The notes under the pieces are model-generated. The model was not told the origin of the DNA. It saw only the letters and a list, made by a program, of their open reading frames with translations, and made no database searches. This document shows, piece by piece, positions 1-8,553 of a DNA stretch of 64,000 bases (position 1 is its first letter; the number at the start of each line of letters is the position of its first letter). Location of the stretch: the NCBI GenBank assembly GCA_002359215.1, contig DEMN01000005.1:1-64000 (forward strand), in the 5' to 3' direction. The position numbers and the translations under genes were made by a program. This DNA is from Flavobacteriales bacterium UBA2669 (lineage in GTDB: Bacteria > Bacteroidota > Bacteroidia > Flavobacteriales_E > Vicingaceae).

Positions 1-60
1 GCTGAAGGTATTGATGGACAACAATTCTTTGAAAAAGGTACCCTGTCGCTTATTAGATAA
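1..60 (+). CDS. C-terminal end of a truncated protein
   Basis: Frame 1 is open from the first base and gives 19 residues beginning AEGIDGQQFF and ending LSLIR before a TAA stop at 58-60. A strong hairpin follows within 20 bp, as expected at a real gene end. The fragment is too short to assign a family. That it is the 3' end of a gene is inferred from the open frame and the terminator. Confidence 0.5.
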   Translation, partial: AEGIDGQQFFEKGTLSLIR

Positions 61-76
61 TCTTTCTTATACATAT

Positions 77-105
77 AAACAAGCCTCGCAATGCGAGGCT
101 TGTTT
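77..105. terminator. Bidirectional intrinsic terminator
   Basis: A perfect 13-bp stem (AAACAAGCCTCGC with GCGAGGCTTGTTT) closes a 3-nt loop. It has an A-rich left flank and a T-rich right flank, so it can terminate both the plus-strand gene ending at 60 and the minus-strand gene ending at 109. Confidence 0.85.
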
Positions 106-108
106 ATT

Positions 109-501
109 TTATAATATCATTACTCCTCTCTTATTAAGAATAGGAATTTTTACAAAATTTTCTTCTTTAATTGTTTCGGCTAAAAAAATGTATTTTTTAT
201 CTAACAACTGATTATCTGAAAAATAAGTTACCCAATACTGATTATGAAGCCCAAAAACATTTTCAATAATGGGTTCTATTTTAGCATAACTTTTTGGGGG
301 AACATTACCTAATGCATGTCTCAATTCAGAAGTTTTAGTTTGAGAACCGTTCTCATGAGTAATGTACCCTTTGGAAGACACTAATACATTTTCTAATGGA
401 GTATCTTTTAAATTAACCAAATATACATTCCAATCTTCACCTTCTTGAACAACAGCAATAGCTACATTGGTAACTTTTTCCTGAGGAATATCTTTTATCA
501 T
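109..501 (-). CDS. Conserved hypothetical protein
   Basis: This 130-residue soluble protein starts MIKDIPQEKV at an ATG and ends 7 bp upstream (in coding direction, downstream) of the S41 protease gene, so it is likely the last gene of that operon. It has no signal peptide, membrane segment or catalytic motif that I can see. The pattern EDWNVYLVNLKD followed by LENVLVSSKG suggests a small beta-rich fold. Similar small proteins beside an S41 protease occur in flavobacteria, from general knowledge, and some carry a misleading phenylalanyl-tRNA synthetase label. I see no aminoacyl-tRNA synthetase motif, so I leave the function open. Confidence 0.75.
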   Translation of the reverse strand: MIKDIPQEKVTNVAIAVVQEGEDWNVYLVNLKDTPLENVLVSSKGYITHENGSQTKTSELRHALGNVPPKSYAKIEPIIENVFGLHNQYWVTYFSDNQLLDKKYIFLAETIKEENFVKIPILNKRGVMIL

Positions 502-507
502 TTTTTA

Positions 508-2124
508 TTACTCTTTAATTTCTTCAATAGCTCTATTGATGGTTTTGTCATTTTCATTAACAATCACATAAAAACCGAAATTACCATAAAGATGTCTGCT
601 CATATCTGCTTTTAACCCTTGCTCAATTAAAGATTTAGATTTTTTTATTTGTTCTAAATTTCTTTCTATTCCTGACTCGGTAGCAAATTTTATCAGATTA
701 TTAAACAATTGATTACTTACTTTAAATTGTCTTTTAAATTGAACGGCATCGTGATACGTTTCTAACATTTTTTTTCTTCTACTATCGATATAGTTTAACG
801 AAAATTCTTGAATAATACCGTTATACCTTAGTTGATACAAATAATCTGTTCCTCCTACAGTATCTAACGGAATAAAAATATCGGGCATAATTCCACCACC
901 GCCATAAACAACCTTACCTTTTTTGGTAAAATATTTCAACGAATCAGGAAAATGGATACTATCAGCTTCTAATAATTCACCATTTTCGTAACGTTTGTAA
1001 GCTTCTAAATTATAATCATCTAAACCATTTTCATAAGGTTTTTGAATTGATCTTCCAGACGGTGTATAATATCTGGCAACAGTAAGTCTTATTGCCGACC
1101 CATCAGGCCAAGGTATTTGTTCTTGAACCAATCCTTTTCCAAACGATCGTCTTCCTAAAATAATTCCTCTATCATTATCCTGAATTGCCCCTGCTAGTAT
1201 TTCACTTGCCGAAGCTGAATTTTCATTAATTAAAATAGCTATTTTAATTCCTTTTAATATTCCTTTTGAAGTGGAATAATATTCTGTTTTTTTTCTTGCT
1301 CTTCCTTTTGTATAAACAATCATTTGATTTTTATCTAACATTTCATCAGCAATACTTATAGCAGAAGAAAGTACTCCACCTCCATTCCCTCTTAAATCAA
1401 TAATCAAACTTTCCATATCTTTTTCCTTAAGTTCAGCCACAGCAGTCAAAAATTCAGCGTACGTTGTTCTTGCAAATCTTGATATTTTAACATATCCAAT
1501 ATTATCATCTATCATGTAAGGAGCATCAACACTATAAATAGGAATTTCATCTCTTACGATAGCAAACTTTAGCAATTTTTTTGTCCCTCTTCTTTTAACA
1601 TAAACATTCACTTTTGTTCCTCTTGGACCTTTTAACAGCTTAATTACATCATTATTTGTGATGTTTTTTCCTGCAATATTTACTGTATCTACTTTAATAA
1701 TCCTATCTCCTGCCTGAATACCAAGTTTTTCTGAAGGTCCGTTTGCTATTGCTGCTACTACCATTACAGTATCATCCTTAATTCTAAACTCAACACCAAT
1801 CCCCTCAAAAGAACCTTCAATTGGATCATTCATATCATTAAAATCTTTTGGAGATATATAATAAGAATGTGGGTCTAAATTCGATAACATAGAATTAATT
1901 GAGTTCTCCAGCAATTCTTTGCTATCTACCGAATCTACATAAGCTTCTTCAATAAAATTAAGTATTTCATTAAGCTTACCCGTAGATGATTTTGAATTTG
2001 ATTTTGAAAAAATAATAGATTTATTGCCTGTTGTTGACGATAAATAAGAACCTAAGTAAATACCAACTACAACACTAAGTGTTAGCAATAATGGTAGAAA
2101 TATTTTAATGTTATATTTGTTCAT
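508..2124 (-). CDS. ctpA: Carboxyl-terminal processing protease, S41 family
   Basis: A 538-residue periplasmic serine protease of the CtpA/Prc type. Residues 8-27 form an N-terminal membrane anchor or uncleaved signal. A PDZ domain lies at about 95-185 (GIGVEFRIKDD, AGDRIIKVD, LKGPRGTKV). The S41 core follows, with LIIDLRGNGGG near 240-250, the nucleophile in SASASEIL (Ser305) and the general base in SFGKG (Lys330). The 25-residue Ser-Lys spacing matches the family. It is followed by a long helical C-terminus. It degrades or trims proteins from their C-terminal ends in the cell envelope. Start is ATG. The dCMP deaminase gene ends 9 bp before it, so the two are probably co-transcribed. Confidence 0.93.
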   Translation of the reverse strand: MNKYNIKIFLPLLLTLSVVVGIYLGSYLSSTTGNKSIIFSKSNSKSSTGKLNEILNFIEEAYVDSVDSKELLENSINSMLSNLDPHSYYISPKDFNDMNDPIEGSFEGIGVEFRIKDDTVMVVAAIANGPSEKLGIQAGDRIIKVDTVNIAGKNITNNDVIKLLKGPRGTKVNVYVKRRGTKKLLKFAIVRDEIPIYSVDAPYMIDDNIGYVKISRFARTTYAEFLTAVAELKEKDMESLIIDLRGNGGGVLSSAISIADEMLDKNQMIVYTKGRARKKTEYYSTSKGILKGIKIAILINENSASASEILAGAIQDNDRGIILGRRSFGKGLVQEQIPWPDGSAIRLTVARYYTPSGRSIQKPYENGLDDYNLEAYKRYENGELLEADSIHFPDSLKYFTKKGKVVYGGGGIMPDIFIPLDTVGGTDYLYQLRYNGIIQEFSLNYIDSRRKKMLETYHDAVQFKRQFKVSNQLFNNLIKFATESGIERNLEQIKKSKSLIEQGLKADMSRHLYGNFGFYVIVNENDKTINRAIEEIKE

Positions 2125-2133
2125 ATTGTATGT

Positions 2134-2580
2134 TTAGGGATAATCTTCTAATCTAATAAAAGTAACATCTATGCCAGATTCTTCTAAAAAATTAAGACCA
2201 TCTTTGTCTTTATAATCATTACAATAAACTACTCTTTTTATACCTGCTTGCAAAATTAACTTGCTGCATTCTTTGCATGGCGAAAGCGTTATATATAGGG
2301 TTGCTCCATTGGCATTATTAGTAGATTTTGCAATTTTCATTAACGCATTTGCTTCGGCATGAAGCACGTACCACAATGTTTTTCCATCTTCATCTTCACA
2401 GCAATTATCATAGCCTGTTGGCGAACCATTATAGCCATCAGAAATTATCATTCTGTCTTTAACCACCAATGCTCCAACTTGTTTTCTTATACAATGCGAT
2501 AATTTAGACCATTCTTTGGCCATTTTTAAATAAGCCAAATCGTAGCGTAATTGTTTATTTTTATTGTAACTCTCTTCCAT
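2134..2580 (-). CDS. comEB: dCMP deaminase family protein
   Basis: A zinc-dependent cytidine/deoxycytidylate deaminase of 148 residues. The zinc site is visible: HAEANAL supplies the His ligand and catalytic Glu, and PCKEC supplies the two Cys ligands. It converts dCMP to dUMP, a thymidylate precursor. The longest open frame begins 18 bp earlier with TTG, but the ATG at 2580 (MEESYNKN) is the better start because the upstream residues LLLKE add nothing conserved. It sits between the acyltransferase and the S41 protease on the same strand, a grouping common in flavobacteria. The symbol follows the B. subtilis ComEB family; no competence role is implied. Confidence 0.9.
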   Translation of the reverse strand: MEESYNKNKQLRYDLAYLKMAKEWSKLSHCIRKQVGALVVKDRMIISDGYNGSPTGYDNCCEDEDGKTLWYVLHAEANALMKIAKSTNNANGATLYITLSPCKECSKLILQAGIKRVVYCNDYKDKDGLNFLEESGIDVTFIRLEDYP

Positions 2581-2619
2581 TTCTTTTAAAAGCAGCAAAA
2601 TTAACTATTTGAAAATGAT

Positions 2620-3363
2620 TTATTGACTTTTATATTTTTCGTATCCTTCTTGTTGATTAATAGCAACCATTACTTGCTTTAAGATATTTTCAACACTATC
2701 TTCATAATCTATTTTTAATGGTTGATGTACTTGCATTTGTAAAGCCGTATTTTTTTTCTTGATAAAAAGTCCTTTTTTATCAAAAGCTCTTCTAAAACCA
2801 TCTATGGTAATAGGTACAACAATAGGTTTATAATTTTTAATGATGTGAGCTGTTCCTTTCCTACCTTCAGCAAAAGCCTTAGTAGTTCCTTGTGGAAAAT
2901 TTACCACCCAGCCATTTGCCAACGCAATTTTTATTTTTTCCGTATCAGCTTGATCAACGGGTCTTTTAATAGATTTCCCTGCTTCTCGCCAAGTTCTTTT
3001 AATGGTGATTGCTCCGGCATAAGCTAAAATTTTAGGCAATAATCCTGATTTCATGGTTTCTTCAGCAGCAACAAAATAAAAATCAACAAAAGGACATGCT
3101 AAAATTCCTCTCAATTTAATTTCATTCGGATAGCCATAAATAGCTGTTTCCATGGCGTGAACCATAAAAGCCACATCTGCAAAATACGTTTGGTGGTTGG
3201 AAACAAAAAGCACATTCTGTTTGGGTAAATCTCTAAACAATTCTGCTCCTACTATCTTAGGATAATTTACTTTCTTAAACCTTATATAAGTAATAAAAGC
3301 AAAGGTTCTTATCACTAATTTTTTAAGAAAAAGATACTGACCAAAAATATTTTTTTTTATCAA
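2620..3363 (-). CDS. PlsC-like 1-acyl-glycerol-phosphate acyltransferase
   Basis: A 247-residue membrane-associated acyltransferase of the LPLAT superfamily. Block I appears as VSNHQTYFADVAF and block III as NFPQGTTKAF. Both deviate from the classical NHx4D and FPEGTRS: the His-Asp spacing is five residues and the Glu of block III is Gln. The family transfers acyl chains to lysophosphatidic acid or related lipids at the inner membrane. Residues PIVVPITIDGFRRAF match the usual C-terminal PVxPVxI block. The only available start is TTG at 3363, because an in-frame stop lies just upstream and no internal Met precedes block I. The acceptor lipid is uncertain. Confidence 0.8.
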   Translation of the reverse strand: MIKKNIFGQYLFLKKLVIRTFAFITYIRFKKVNYPKIVGAELFRDLPKQNVLFVSNHQTYFADVAFMVHAMETAIYGYPNEIKLRGILACPFVDFYFVAAEETMKSGLLPKILAYAGAITIKRTWREAGKSIKRPVDQADTEKIKIALANGWVVNFPQGTTKAFAEGRKGTAHIIKNYKPIVVPITIDGFRRAFDKKGLFIKKKNTALQMQVHQPLKIDYEDSVENILKQVMVAINQQEGYEKYKSQ

Positions 3364-3443
3364 ATCGATTTATTTTTTTAAAAGGGCAAATTTAATCAAG
3401 AATTGCCATTTCCCTAATAAAAAAAGGCTTTGATATTGTTGGA

Positions 3444-4376
3444 TTAATTTTTAACTTTCTTTCTAAGCGAAATTTTCTGACCCTCAATAGGCTGAGTTCC
3501 CATAATCATATTATTTTTCTTATAAAGTTTATTAAGCTTTACTCCATATTGCTGAGAAATATTTCTCATGGTATCTCCAGATTTTACGATATGAAAATCT
3601 TCTTGAGCCTTATTTCTTTTTGGCTGAAGATATAATATTTGTCCTTCTTCCAATACATCACTTTTGTTTAAATCATTATAACGATATAATTGCCATTCAT
3701 TCATTTCAAAAGCTTTAGCAATGCTGTAAAAGGTATCTCCTTTTTTTACAACAATGTGTTTTATGTTGTTATGCATTTTAACAGTATATTTTTTTGAAGC
3801 AGAACTTGCTAAAGTTGCAGATGTTTTGCCTTTTTTTGGTGTTTTAGAAGGAACTTTTGCATACCTATCGTACTCATAAAGTTGATGTTTTTCAATTAAA
3901 TCTATCAGCAAATCGGCATATTTTGGATTAGTAGCATAACCTGCTTTTTTTAACCCTTTAGCCCATCCTTTATAGTCGGTAACTTTTAATTCAAACAAAA
4001 AGGCATAACGAGAACGTGATGTTAAGAAATCAGAATGATCCTCAAAAGATTCATAAACTGATTTGTATTTTCTAAAACATTCATTCTTGGCATCATCATC
4101 AATATGCATGGTTTTTCCTTTCCATCCCGAATGGCATTTTATTCCAAAATGATTATTAGCATACATGGCTAAGGGGCTATTTCCATCTCCCGACTCTAGA
4201 ATTCCCTGAGCTAATGTAATACTGGCAGGAACTCCCGAACGATGCATTTCTCTAATTGCGTCATCTTTATAGGTCTCTATATATTCCGAACGTGTAATTC
4301 TGCGTTCGGCAGGTTGTGCAACTGAACTTATTGTCAGAAGCATTACTACTATTAATATGGAAATACGATAATTCAT
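3444..4376 (-). CDS. Exported glucosaminidase with two LysM domains
   Basis: A secreted peptidoglycan hydrolase of 310 residues. It begins with a signal peptide (MNYRISILIVVMLLTISSVAQ), then a FlgJ/AcmA-type N-acetylglucosaminidase domain with ASITLAQGILESGDG (catalytic Glu), HFGIKCHSGW and a YATNPKYADLL end motif. Two LysM repeats follow (HIVVKKGDTFYSIAK and FHIVKSGDTMRNISQ), which bind glycan strands. The open frame extends 30 bp upstream to a TTG, but the ATG at 4376 directly precedes the signal peptide and is chosen. Its likely job is cell wall remodelling or daughter-cell separation. Confidence 0.9.
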   Translation of the reverse strand: MNYRISILIVVMLLTISSVAQPAERRITRSEYIETYKDDAIREMHRSGVPASITLAQGILESGDGNSPLAMYANNHFGIKCHSGWKGKTMHIDDDAKNECFRKYKSVYESFEDHSDFLTSRSRYAFLFELKVTDYKGWAKGLKKAGYATNPKYADLLIDLIEKHQLYEYDRYAKVPSKTPKKGKTSATLASSASKKYTVKMHNNIKHIVVKKGDTFYSIAKAFEMNEWQLYRYNDLNKSDVLEEGQILYLQPKRNKAQEDFHIVKSGDTMRNISQQYGVKLNKLYKKNNMIMGTQPIEGQKISLRKKVKN

Positions 4377-4477
4377 TAATAATTGCAAAGTTAACAGCAA
4401 TATCAACCAATCTATTGCTATTTTTCTAAAAATATTAACAGTTAATTATTGATTACTGAAACTAATAAACCCAAATT

Positions 4478-5410
4478 TTAAAATATTAATTTAATTTTAT
4501 CAAATCCTTTATTCCCCTGTAATCCACCCGTATGTATAGCAACAATTTTTTTGCCATTAAAAAAAGCTGTCGTTTTGGCAAGATGTAAAATTCCAAATAA
4601 CATTTTTCCTGTATAAATTAAGTCTAGCGGAATGGTTTGGTTTTGATAAAAATTATTAACAAAGTCAATCAATTCACTACTTGTTTTTGCGTATCCACCA
4701 AAATGATAATCTGTAATTAACTGCCAATTTTTATTATTTATTTCTACCACAAATTGTTGTTGATAGTCTGCCAATAGTTGTTGAATATCATTTTTTAGAA
4801 AATTTCCTCCTTTTAATGCAGGAAAGCCAAATACCTGTTTTGTTTCATCAACCGATGCTATTATTCCAGCAATAGTTCCTCCTGTTCCACAGACACAACA
4901 AATAATATCGTAATCTATATCAATATTTTTAATAATTTCGGTACAACCTTTAACTGCAAAAGCATTAGAACCACCTTCTGGCACAAGATAGAAGTCTCCA
5001 AATTCAGCTTTCATTTCTTGTAAAAATGAAGCATTATATTTTTCATCTCTGTACAACTCCCTCGACATATATCTTAACTGCATCCCATTATCTATAGCAA
5101 GTTGTAAAGTTAAATTTAAAGGTAGGTGCTCTTCTCCTCTAATAATTCCTATGGTTTTAAATCCAAATTCTTTTCCTGCAGCAGCCGTTGCGGCAATATG
5201 GTTAGAATAAGCTCCTCCAAAAGTTAATAATTGATTTTTTCCAGCATTTTTGGCTTCTTGTAGGTTGTAAAACAATTTTCGCCACTTGTTTCCTGAAATG
5301 GTGGGATGAATTAAATCTTCTCGCAATATATGTAATTGTATGTTTTTTTCTTCAAGAAAATCAAAATTTACTTGTTGCAATGGTATTGGTGGAAGTTTTT
5401 GGTGTATCAT
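4478..5410 (-). CDS. ACC deaminase / D-cysteine desulfhydrase-like PLP enzyme
   Basis: A 310-residue fold-type II PLP enzyme. The PLP lysine is in SGNKWRKL, followed by TFGGAYSNHIAA, and a glycine-rich phosphate loop CVCGTGGTIAGII. The family includes 1-aminocyclopropane-1-carboxylate deaminase and D-cysteine desulfhydrase, and the two cannot be separated by sequence reading alone. In non-plant-associated bacteria the D-cysteine activity is the more usual finding, which is an inference here. Start is ATG. A terminator of the next gene lies just upstream, so this is probably a separate transcription unit. Confidence 0.85.
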   Translation of the reverse strand: MIHQKLPPIPLQQVNFDFLEEKNIQLHILREDLIHPTISGNKWRKLFYNLQEAKNAGKNQLLTFGGAYSNHIAATAAAGKEFGFKTIGIIRGEEHLPLNLTLQLAIDNGMQLRYMSRELYRDEKYNASFLQEMKAEFGDFYLVPEGGSNAFAVKGCTEIIKNIDIDYDIICCVCGTGGTIAGIIASVDETKQVFGFPALKGGNFLKNDIQQLLADYQQQFVVEINNKNWQLITDYHFGGYAKTSSELIDFVNNFYQNQTIPLDLIYTGKMLFGILHLAKTTAFFNGKKIVAIHTGGLQGNKGFDKIKLIF

Positions 5411-5433
5411 GTGACAAAAATACAGAACAAAAT

Positions 5434-5469
5434 AAAAAAACCTTTCAGCAAAATTGCTAAAAGGGTTTT
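5434..5469 (-). terminator. Terminator of the T9SS cargo gene
   Basis: An imperfect hairpin (AAAACC-TTT-AGCA paired with TGCT-AAA-GGTTTT, with one mismatch and one bulge) closes an AAAT loop. Read on the minus strand it ends in a T-run, 20 bp past the stop at 5492. Confidence 0.6.
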
Positions 5470-5491
5470 CTGTGAAAATTAAATTATTTTT

Positions 5492-7627
5492 TTATTTCTT
5501 AATCACTTTTAAGGTATTTAAGTTACCATTTTGATTAATCTCTACGAAATATAATCCGGTAGCATAAACACTCATATCAAAAGTAGTTGTATTTCCTGAA
5601 ATTATTGTTTTTTCTACTAAAGTTTGACCAGTAATAGCAACAATTTTTACAACTGTTCCACTTAAATCATCTGAAGATGATATGGTAAAAATATCATTAA
5701 CAGGATTTGGATAAACAGAAATATTGCTGTTGGCATTCATTTCATTTAATCCAGTAATAACAATGTTTTCACAAGCAGAAGTTTCACTACAACCATTTTC
5801 TGTCACAACAACAGCATAATTCCCTGTAACTGTTGGTGTAAAGTTTTGGCTAGTGGCACCAGAAATTGGCTGATTACTATTATCGCAATCTACCCATTGA
5901 TAAGTTGCATTACCGTTGTTAGCAGTAATCGTAGTTCCTGTTGTTGTAGTGGTAGCATCAACAGTTGTAACCGTAATCGTAATTTGGTCGTTATCTGTAC
6001 AAGAGCCTGAAGTACCAGTAACAGTATAAGTGGTAGTTGCTGTTGGAGTAAAAGCTACACCATTAGTAACGCCATTATCCCATGCGTATGAAGTGGCTCC
6101 ACTTCCTGTAAGTGTAACTTGGTCGCCTGCACAAATTGAAGTTGCTGTCGCATTTGCCGTTACTGTTATAGCTGAAGCAACAGTAACTGTTACTTGAGCA
6201 GTATTTTGACAGTTGTTTCCATCTGTACCTGTAACGGTATAGGTTGTTGTTACTGCTGGGGTAAAAGCAACACCATTAGTTACACCATTATCCCAAGTAT
6301 AAGAAGAAGCTCCACCGCCTGTTAGTGTAACCTGACCTCCAGCACATACAGTAGTTGCAGATGCGTTGGCTGTTACTGTTGGCAATGGATTTACTGTTAC
6401 TGTCACTTGAGCAGTATTCTGGCAGTTGTTTCCATCTGTACCTGTAACGGTATAAGTTGTTGTTGCTGTTGGTGTAAAAGCAACACCATTAGTCACCCCA
6501 TTATTCCATGTGTAAGAAGAAGCTCCGCCACCAGTAAGCGTAACTTGACTTCCTGTACAAACTGAAGTTGAAGTTGCATTTGCTGTAACCGTTGGTAATG
6601 GATTTACTGTTACTGTTTTAGTTGCACTATCTAAACAACTGTTCCAAAAACCACCCAAAGTATAAAGTTTTGGAGAATGGTTAGCCGCAGTTGCATAAGT
6701 ATGAGTAGCTGTTCCATTCCAAACTAATGATGCTCCACCACCTAATGCATAAACATAGGTTGAATCGGGTACTGTTGTATTAAAATAATTTTTAAACTTT
6801 TGATAGTTGTAAAACCTACTGCTTAACACACTTGTTGGAGTAGTGTTGTTGGTAAAGTTTACAGGTGTTCCTAAACAAGAAGGATTAGGAGAAGCTGTAA
6901 AATCTGTTGTTATAGTATAAGTAATTTTTGGTGCAGCTAACATTTCAAAATCAAATGGTCCACCTGTAAAACCAGAAACCGTATAAGTAGGCATATTTAC
7001 CCAGTTTCCATTTGATGACGTGTACCAATCTGATTTTGCTCTAGATAAGTTTTCATCATAAGATTGACTAAGTGCAGCATCATTTACATAAAAGTCAACT
7101 ATACCTCCAACATTTGTTGGTCTAATTACTACAGCATAATTTCCTGAAACATTAATTGGAGTAAAATTTACTTGTCTGTAATTAAAGTTTGTATCAGTAA
7201 GGGTAATATTAGCAAAAGCAATTTCTGTTGTTGGATTGTTGCTAGCATCAACGTTATAAACAGATGCTCTAACACTAACACTTGCTACACCATTTGGACT
7301 GTTTCTACCATAAAACTCCACCCCTGTTATTCCAAGTGTAGAGCCACTTAATAAAAAAGTTTGGGACATAGACTCATTGTCATCTGCCCATAATTCAAAC
7401 ACATAAAAGTTACCTGTTCCCAATATTTGTTCTTTTGTTTGAGGATACCTAATCGTATCTACACATGCCAATGTCTTTTGAGAGTTCATGGCTTTTAAAG
7501 AAGATTCATGGCTTTTGGTTAAAAGCACATTTTGTGGAGCTGGCTTAAGTTCGCTTCTATTCGAAGTCTGACCAAAAACTACTGCTCCCATCATTAAGAC
7601 TAAAGAAGATAGTAAAATTTTTTTCAT
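5492..7627 (-). CDS. T9SS-secreted protein with Ig-like/PKD repeats
   Basis: A 711-residue exported protein. The signal peptide is MKKILLSSLVLMMGAVVFGQ. The N-terminal third resembles a carbohydrate-binding-like beta sandwich. Three tandem repeats of about 71 residues follow, each with CxGxQVTLTG, WDNGVTNGVAFTP and TTTYTVTGT, a common Ig-like form in Bacteroidota surface proteins. Next comes a YQWVDCDN module ending SACENIVITG. The tail (ISVYPNPVNDIFTI to LNTLKVIKK) is a type A T9SS sorting domain, so the protein should cross the outer membrane and be processed there. The frame opens 51 bp upstream with TTG, but the ATG at 7627 starts the signal peptide. Role unknown; adhesion is plausible. 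Confidence 0.88.
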   Translation of the reverse strand: MKKILLSSLVLMMGAVVFGQTSNRSELKPAPQNVLLTKSHESSLKAMNSQKTLACVDTIRYPQTKEQILGTGNFYVFELWADDNESMSQTFLLSGSTLGITGVEFYGRNSPNGVASVSVRASVYNVDASNNPTTEIAFANITLTDTNFNYRQVNFTPINVSGNYAVVIRPTNVGGIVDFYVNDAALSQSYDENLSRAKSDWYTSSNGNWVNMPTYTVSGFTGGPFDFEMLAAPKITYTITTDFTASPNPSCLGTPVNFTNNTTPTSVLSSRFYNYQKFKNYFNTTVPDSTYVYALGGGASLVWNGTATHTYATAANHSPKLYTLGGFWNSCLDSATKTVTVNPLPTVTANATSTSVCTGSQVTLTGGGASSYTWNNGVTNGVAFTPTATTTYTVTGTDGNNCQNTAQVTVTVNPLPTVTANASATTVCAGGQVTLTGGGASSYTWDNGVTNGVAFTPAVTTTYTVTGTDGNNCQNTAQVTVTVASAITVTANATATSICAGDQVTLTGSGATSYAWDNGVTNGVAFTPTATTTYTVTGTSGSCTDNDQITITVTTVDATTTTTGTTITANNGNATYQWVDCDNSNQPISGATSQNFTPTVTGNYAVVVTENGCSETSACENIVITGLNEMNANSNISVYPNPVNDIFTISSSDDLSGTVVKIVAITGQTLVEKTIISGNTTTFDMSVYATGLYFVEINQNGNLNTLKVIKK
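5970..6610. repeat. Three coding repeats of about 213 bp
   Basis: The GCAGTATT segment recurs at 6198 and 6411, a spacing of exactly 213 bp (71 codons), with very similar DNA between. A third, more diverged copy lies towards 5970. The repeats encode the Ig-like modules of the T9SS cargo protein and could recombine. Confidence 0.8.
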
Positions 7628-7736
7628 AGTTATTTGCTTTTTAAAGATTTGGCAGTAAAAATATAAAGTATTATTCAATCAAACAAACTTTTAATATTTT
7701 ATCAATAAGTGTTTAATCAACTTCACTTTGTTATAG

Positions 7737-7744
7737 TATCTTTG
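7737..7744 (+). promoter_or_regulatory. Candidate -7 box for the DUF502 gene
   Basis: TATCTTTG matches the Bacteroidota -7 consensus TAnnTTTG and lies 23 bp before the ATG. No good -33 TTTG stands at the expected distance, so support is partial. Confidence 0.4.
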
Positions 7745-7767
7745 TCGAGAATTTTAATCCATTTTAA

Positions 7768-8343
7768 ATGAAAAAACTGCCTTTTTATAAAATCTTTTTG
7801 AAATACTTTTTTAGAGGATTATTATATACTGTTCCTATCACACTTACTATTTATATAATTTATGAATTATTTATATTTTTAGATGGGTTAATTCCCGTTA
7901 AGTTTAAAATTCCAGGCTTAGGTTTTTTATTTTTAATTGGACTAATAACACTATTAGGATTTATAGGTTCGAGCATTATTATTGAGCCGTTAAAAGCTCA
8001 GTTTAATCAACTATTAGATAAAGCTCCGTTACTTAAAACCATTTATTCTTCGGTTAAAGACTTGTTATCTGCCTTTGTTGGTTCTAAAAAAAGTTTCGAT
8101 AAACCTGTTTTAGTAAAGCTAAACAAAGACTCAAATCTAGAAAAATTAGGTTTTATTACAGCTGAAGACCTTACTAAAATTGGCATTTCTGATGATAGAA
8201 TTGGTGTTTACCTACCTCATTCTTACAACTTTTCAGGAAACTTTTTTATAGTACCCGCATCTCAAGTAACTGCTGTTAAAGATGTGAAATCTGCAGACTT
8301 TATGAAATTTATTGTCTCAGGAGGTGTTACCCAATTAGATTAG
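7768..8343 (+). CDS. DUF502 family integral membrane protein
   Basis: A 191-residue protein with two transmembrane helices near residues 12-35 (FFRGLLYTVPITLTIYIIYE) and 46-68 (GLGFLFLIGLITLLGFIGSS). A cytoplasmic domain follows with the DUF502 signature PLLKTIYSSVKDLLSAF and GVYLPHSYNFSGNFF. The molecular function of DUF502 is not established. A small DUF5522-like gene starts 4 bp after its stop, so the two are co-transcribed. Start ATG, with a -7 box just upstream. Confidence 0.88.
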   Translation: MKKLPFYKIFLKYFFRGLLYTVPITLTIYIIYELFIFLDGLIPVKFKIPGLGFLFLIGLITLLGFIGSSIIIEPLKAQFNQLLDKAPLLKTIYSSVKDLLSAFVGSKKSFDKPVLVKLNKDSNLEKLGFITAEDLTKIGISDDRIGVYLPHSYNFSGNFFIVPASQVTAVKDVKSADFMKFIVSGGVTQLD

Positions 8344-8347
8344 TAAA

Positions 8348-8527
8348 ATGAGTGGCTTTTCAAATACAAATAAATTAGAAGAAGATGATTTTTATTATAC
8401 CCCAGAAGGATATAGGGTTTTTACCGAAAAGTACCTTTTAAAAAGAGGCTATTGTTGTCAGAACGGTTGTCGGCATTGTCCTTACGGGTTTGATAAAAGT
8501 AAAGGAAGAATAGTAAAAGATAAATAA
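8348..8527 (+). CDS. Small Cys-rich DUF5522-like protein, 59 residues
   Basis: An ATG 4 bp after the DUF502 stop opens a 59-codon frame: MSGFSNTNKLEEDDFYYTPE at the N-terminus and RGYCCQNGCRHCPYGF near the C-terminus. Four cysteines and one histidine in that cluster (CC-x3-C-x-H-C) suggest metal binding. The pattern RGYCCxNGCRHCPYGF is the hallmark of a short Bacteroidota family (DUF5522, from memory). Function unknown. It ends 26 bp before hutU and may be part of the same transcript. Confidence 0.85.
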   Translation: MSGFSNTNKLEEDDFYYTPEGYRVFTEKYLLKRGYCCQNGCRHCPYGFDKSKGRIVKDK

Positions 8528-8553
8528 ATTGGAAATTAGCATTTTTTTAGATT

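Noticed and set aside
109..501. Annotation as phenylalanyl-tRNA synthetase alpha subunit
   Set aside because: The protein is 130 residues long and has none of the class II synthetase motifs.
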